From the NCBI GenBank assembly GCA_030620095.1, contig JAUTXW010000537.1, positions 2,171,001 to 2,235,000 of the forward strand: a stretch of DNA of 64,000 bases. The letters are read 5' to 3'. A model generated the notes under the pieces. It ran no database searches. It saw only the letters and a list, made by a program, of their open reading frames with translations, and was not told the origin of the DNA. This DNA comes from Kuschelorhynchus macadamiae (lineage: Eukaryota; Arthropoda; Insecta; Coleoptera; Curculionidae). Shown here in pieces: positions 59,335 to 64,000 of the stretch; the first letter of the stretch is position 1, and every line of letters begins with the position of its first letter. The position numbers and the translations under genes are program-made.

Positions 59335-60960
59335 ATATACAATACAATACAATACAATACAATACGAATATATTTATTTATGAATGATATATACAGTAAA
59401 ATTTTATATTAAATAGATAAGTATGCACCTGAGCCTTGTAAGGCTTATATCTGCTATATTCGTTACAAACTGCATACATTTTATTATTCAAATTCCATGT
59501 CTCTATTTACAATTTTTTTTAGACAAGGGGATAAAGTTTGGAACATGAACCCAATCTACCACACGCGAAAAATAACAATAAATCATATTTTACCAACAGT
59601 TCGTGCAGGAGCAAAAACTCAAAAGGAGTACAAAATTTAAAAGGAGTCTCATTAGCCCATTTTTTTTATACATGAAAAAAGAATACTTACATATGCTTTT
59701 AAGGTATCTTTTATTGTTTCTTTTAGATAATTCAAACCACTCTCTGCATAGCACTCTTTAGGTTTTTAATATGACCTGAAATATATGAATTTACTTTTTT
59801 CTTTAAAATATTGTTATTTACAATATAACGTATATCTAGAGGCAGCAAGTTGTACAGTTTGATACCCAAGTAATCAATTGATTTTAAAAATGTTATGTTA
59901 TTTGGTTTAGGCAGAATATATTGTTGGTTTATATTTATATGTGTCAAATAATTATAATTAACTTTAAGTTTAAGGTTAACATTTTTATGTATAAAAAAGT
60001 AACATCATTCAGGCATATGTGTTAAACTTTACAAATTAAGTTTTTTTAATATAAAAAACAACACCATCATTTGGATTAAAATTTGCAGTTATAATAGAAA
60101 TTAAAATTGGGAATTTCAAAATTTTTTCAGTTAAAACAATAACATCATACCTACCAAATGAGTTATCAAGCTGCACTAATAGATCTTCAAAAATTTTTTG
60201 TAGGCTTCTTATATTTAACTCTTAATTTTAACTGCTAAAATCTACCCAATATGTTATATCATGTAGAATAATGTTAAAAAGCGTAGGAATCAGATATAAA
60301 AAGGACTTTTTTGTCCAATGGTTTTTCTAGCGCGTGGTCGAAAAGCTGCAAAACTATTACGCGTATTGTGAAGTTTTGAAACAGGAAACAATGATTCCGA
60401 CGGAATCTTGAATGCTCGAAGCAGCATCTTTTACCAGAAATGCTGCCTAAAGTCAAGAACCTCACTTTCCCTGTACAACTCGATAATACTATAGTTCCTA
60501 TCCCTACCATTAATTATTTTCAAAACCCATATTTGTAGCACATTTAGGTCTTTAATATATATGTCTGAGATACCCCCCCCCCCCAAGAATTCTGTAATAT
60601 ATATGAGTTTACACTAGGAGGTAATATAATATTTTCATTTGTACCACCGTTAAAAAACTTTAAGATTTTTAAATTTAGACAACAAAAAGTCTTATTTTCT
60701 GAGTAACAAAGTAATCAAAACTAATTATCAATTTTGTTATAATCAAACCAATTCTTAATGTTCAATAGGTCTTGATTAACATTATTTCTTAAGATTCCCT
60801 ACGATGGCGCATTATATATTATTGCAGTATCGTCCGCAAAAGACAACATTAAGCGAGTAGTTTCTATTAAGAATAAACTATATATATGGTAAATAATACT
60901 AGTCTCAACACCGCGCCCTGGGAACACCATACTGTATTAATTATGGTTCAGATAAGAGTT
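59335..60960 (-). pseudogene. Minus-strand LINE relic (LINE F) with FADD box
   Basis: On the minus strand LSFADDTAIIYNAPS (about 60,800-60,860) is an RT motif C with both Asp residues. It is preceded by a degraded GRGVETSII-type motif B. Downstream, scattered blocks lead to NNITFLKSIDYLGIKLYNLL and PLDIRYIVNNNILKKKV (frame 59,732-59,947), the usual ORF2 end (G-KLYN-LP-DI). The 3' end has ATATATTCGTATTG followed by TATTG repeats at about 59,338-59,366. Many stops. Confidence 0.7.
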
Positions 60961-61074
60961 AATAGCCAAATTATATTTAATACTATAGGACAAAATATAC
61001 AATGCTCACATTTAAATTTTTGGTTTGACACAAAATACAATATACTTTATTGTTGAAATTTATTTTTTATACAG

Positions 61075-61125
61075 AATATTTGGACTTTGGAACCGAAATT
61101 ATAGGCGGACGCACGTTTGTTGCAG
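61075..61125 (+). CDS. Candidate 51-nt exon in SRRM1 phase
   Basis: Acceptor TTTATTTTTTATACAG and donor GCAG|GTACGT enclose 51 nt. It is open in the phase left by exon e (IFGLWNRNYRRTHVCC) and length-divisible by three. The residues are not RS-like, and it lies beside a LINE relic. It may be a chance exon, part of another gene, or transposon sequence. Confidence 0.2.
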
Positions 61126-61129
61126 GTAC

Positions 61130-62330
61130 GTCTCCCCTACTAGAAAGTGTGTGCCCTTTTTATTTTATCCTCTTTATCTGCGCGATTTTCTTCGGCACAC
61201 ATTTTTTCAGTTAGATTTTGCTCTTCCCCAAATATTTTGAATATATTACTAAAGTTTTCCATCGATGATGTGCTTTAAGCACTATTAAACTTCGACGAGC
61301 TGTTCGTTTGTTGCTCTTGCATATTTATTTGTTGTAGTTGATTTATTGTATATACGTCGCCGTTCACCACAAGTCTGTTTCCACTAATAATTGTTGCGAA
61401 ATATTGCTAATCCGATAATCCTATATTTCTATGTTCAGCAAATGTGGTAAAATAACCGAATCATACAAAAAATTAAACATCTTAGCGGTGGCGGACACAA
61501 AAATGGTTTAATTAAAACTTAAAGCTTTAGCTCAACAGAACTTATAATAAAACGGTCGAAATTCGAGATATGTTCTTAGATTTCTTTTTTGATGTCAAGA
61601 AAAACGAGAGTTTAAAAGACAAAGTATATTTTACAGAAGGTTTAATGGTTAGACATTAAGTTTTGTAGAGCTCAGGGATATGATTATGGAGATCAGGAAA
61701 AATCCGTGAGATTAATTGGAAAACATTATTAATTCTTTGTGCAAATCAATTCATACACTTTGGCGGCATACATTCCTTCTAAGGTTATGCGATTTGGCAT
61801 AGTCAAAAATTGTAATTTTTTCTGTTTCTAAAAATAGATAATACTTAAAATATGATTGTCAAATGTCAGAAAAAGTTTCAAGAGATTATAAATTACAGGT
61901 TTCAGGTTGCAAAATAGACCAGATGGTTAGCAAAAATTTTAACAGCAACTAGTAAATTGTCTAGTTTCCGGTCTTTTTTATAGGGATTGAAAGTTTTCAA
62001 TAAATTAAACCAATATCGTCTATTTTTTTTTATTTTGCAACCTTTCGGCAGTTTGAAGTGTAAAATGGAATTGTAAAACATTTAAAAAACAATGGTACTG
62101 GTAGACGTTTTTAAGAATTTCTAATCACAAACCAAACATATATATATATTTTTTTTTGATTATATAATAATAACAGGGACTATATAGTAATGAGAGGAAA
62201 CAAGTGACAATAAAAAGCAGTTTTTCGCGTTATGACTTATTTCTATTCCTAAATAAAAAGTTTGAAGGAAGGCCAAAAGGTGAAAATTGTCTCTTTGTCA
62301 TCCCTGTAAAAATGTATTTCAAATAAAGTA
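61130..62330. other. No recognisable gene
   Basis: AT-rich with short T runs; no family motif identified on either strand. Confidence 0.45.
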
Positions 62331-62339
62331 GAGCTAGTA

Positions 62340-63380
62340 ATTGTAAGTCACATCTGAAATATTGCATAACATATAACTTCACGGATGTACCTCTTCAGCT
62401 CCTCAAGATTATGTGGAATGGGGTTATAGAACCTATCTTTAACATAACTCCATAAAAAATCGGGCGTAGTTAAGACCGCTGAATAGGTTGCATCAGACCG
62501 TCTCTTCCTTGCCACCTGTTGGGAAAAGCGCGCTCCACGAAATCCTTGGCAATAACAGAAAAATGAGTTGGGGCGTCATGTTGAAAATAAAGACTTCCCA
62601 AAATTCCATCCTGCTGTAGTTGTGAATAAAAAAAAATTAGCATATGATTGTTTCTTCATTAAAAAAGGGTCTATACATTTTTTCTCGGGAAATAGTATAC
62701 CCCACATAAACTTTAGAACAGTCCCTCTCAAACTCATTGTAAATTTGAGGATTTTCAGTACCCCAAATGTTACAGTTATGTTTGTTACAACGTCCACTTC
62801 ATTCGAATGTTGCCTCATCAGACATGATAAGTATGATATCTGACCGAATTCTGAGGAGATCTAATAACTTCTTATAATTGGAAAACTTCTTTTCGTAATG
62901 TACTGGGTGTTATTTTTGATAAGTTTGAATTTTATAAGTATTACATTTTAGATCTGCGAGATATCTATAACATTCGCGTTTAGGAATATCTACTGAATCA
63001 CACAGTGCACTAGCCATCTTTCTTAACGAAATTCTGTGGTTATAGGCCTTTAAACTTTCTTGAGCAACAAAAAGCCTCTCTAGATAAATAGAATCAATTA
63101 CGTTTCTGACATGTGGTCCGGTGCACTGAACCCGTTCTTAAAAATTTTTGGTACCATGTCTTCATTGTACTGGCTGACTTGCTCAAATCTTTTAGTAATT
63201 ACAATCGATTTTGTCTCAGAATAAAGTTTTTTCAAGTAACCTATAAATCAGTTTTGCACAATAGACAGTCACGCTCCAAAAATTCGAAAGATTTGAAATT
63301 GATATTCCAAAGCACAGGAATGACAACACACACAATAGCCACCATGGTAACGACAGCTAACCGCCGACTTAGGCTACTAG
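62340..63380 (-). pseudogene. Decayed Tc1/mariner-superfamily transposase
   Basis: Reading the minus strand: MKTWYQKFLRTGSVHR (HTH region, about 63,110-63,160); LRKMASALCDSVDIPKRECY (about 62,970-63,030); MSDEATFECS followed by NKHNCNIWGTENPQIYNEFE (motif with the first catalytic Asp changed to SDE, about 62,730-62,825); DCSKVYVGYTISREKMYRPF; and near the end HNLEELKRYIREVICYAIFQ (about 62,355-62,415). The order SDEA-F / N-HN-RIWGTENP / KV-V---IS--K--GPFFF / NL-EL--RI is that of the same superfamily as the intact gene at 12.7 kb. Frameshifts and stops disrupt it. No TIRs were assigned. Confidence 0.75.
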
Positions 63381-63384
63381 TCTA

Positions 63385-64000
63385 ATTTAACTAACGTTTA
63401 GAATCATTTTTGACAATGCAACTATTATGTGGTCTGTCACACTCTGAGCCGTCTGATTAGTTAATGCTTAGTAAAATACTTTGTGCAACCCGCCAATAGG
63501 CTAATAAAATGCTTCCGTTTCGGCCGGGACACCGTTAAGGAATACAAATCAGGTAATACTAAATTTAAATTTTCAGGTCCACCCTAACTGAAGATACTGT
63601 GTTGGTTATTAATTTTTTACACTAAAAAGCAAATAGTAAAATCTTGCTTTTAAAACGCGCTGTGACGACAAATATTATTGTTAAAACGGTGACAGACGCC
63701 AAAATGAATTAACTAAATATTAATAGGATAGCTCAACCAATAATATAAACCATCCGGCAAAAACATGAACCACCGTATTCACTAAAAAGATTTAAGAGTT
63801 AGATTAAGTCTAGTTGCCATGGTACTTAAAATTCTTAGTTCGCCAGTTATGTTTCGCTTATGTCACTGTCATTTTGTAATTGTGACATTTTGAAAAATTA
63901 TTTGTTCAGTTGTTGAAAAGTCATCTTAAACCTATAACTGTCAAGTTAGACCTGGTCTAAATTTACACCTCTTTAGTGAATACAAGTGGAGTTGTTTAAA
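63385..64000. other. No recognisable gene
   Basis: The final stretch has more balanced composition than average. Word pairs such as CCTGGTCTAAATTTACACCTC near 63,951 and TTACAGAGGT-like inverses were looked for but not found in the window. It may be the edge of an element extending beyond 64,000. Confidence 0.35.

Noticed and set aside
60274..60510. 78-codon minus-strand frame as a gene
   Set aside because: Lies inside the LINE F relic and shows no conserved family motif; most likely decayed element sequence.
60574..60586. Run of C residues in AT-rich DNA as a regulatory G-tract
   Set aside because: A single homopolymer inside a decayed LINE; may be a sequencing or slippage feature and has no supporting context.

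Overview
The window is eukaryotic and very AT-rich, with GT-AG introns, long (TA)n arrays and dense decayed transposons. The mix (Jockey-like LINEs, a Penelope-like element, Tc1/mariner relatives, hAT, MITEs) and one recognisable host gene point to an arthropod, most likely an insect. I cannot name the species.

The only clear host gene is on the + strand from about 40.4 to at least 56.2 kb. It is the 5' half of SRRM1 (SRm160), the PWI-domain splicing coactivator. Three small exons (40,439-40,528; 45,062-45,184; 46,901-47,071) encode the conserved N-terminus and PWI domain. Two larger exons (51,571-52,304; 55,801-56,214) encode RS-rich sequence. Every junction is GT-AG and all five exons join in frame. 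The start-codon exon lies upstream, unidentified or outside the window, and the 3' end is probably outside. An in-frame 42-nt candidate cassette exon sits at 54,549-54,590.

0-12 kb: a dispersed repeat, a decayed hAT copy, a LINE (2.33-7.31 kb) split by a 2.2-kb insertion carrying a widespread arthropod orphan-family gene, a second LINE relic, (TA)n arrays and a minus-strand LINE relic. 12.4-15.0 kb: the youngest-looking element, with an intact spliced Tc1/mariner-superfamily transposase, 221-bp near-identical inner inverted repeats, 125-bp outer arms, an internal MITE and a diverged antisense copy of the transposase N-terminus. 15-28.6 kb: dispersed repeats, several LINE relics, a second long-armed mariner-like structure and a THAP-domain exon. 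29-33 kb: a Penelope-like element with a GIY-YIG endonuclease, LINE 3' ends, and a hammerhead-like core between two (TA)n arrays. 34.9-38.7 kb: inverted-repeat MITEs and a purine-rich degenerate tandem repeat.

The SRRM1 introns contain a TIR-bounded orphan TE-like gene (40.8-42.5 kb), a LINE tail, a perfect hairpin, a complete hAT element with 8-bp target-site duplications (48.58-50.70 kb) and an AAGTC-rich MITE interrupted by a GC-rich block. Downstream lie a LINE relic with an intact FADD box (59.3-61 kb) and a mariner-like pseudogene (62.3-63.4 kb).

All boundaries of decayed elements are approximate and come from reading translated frames and inverted repeats by eye.
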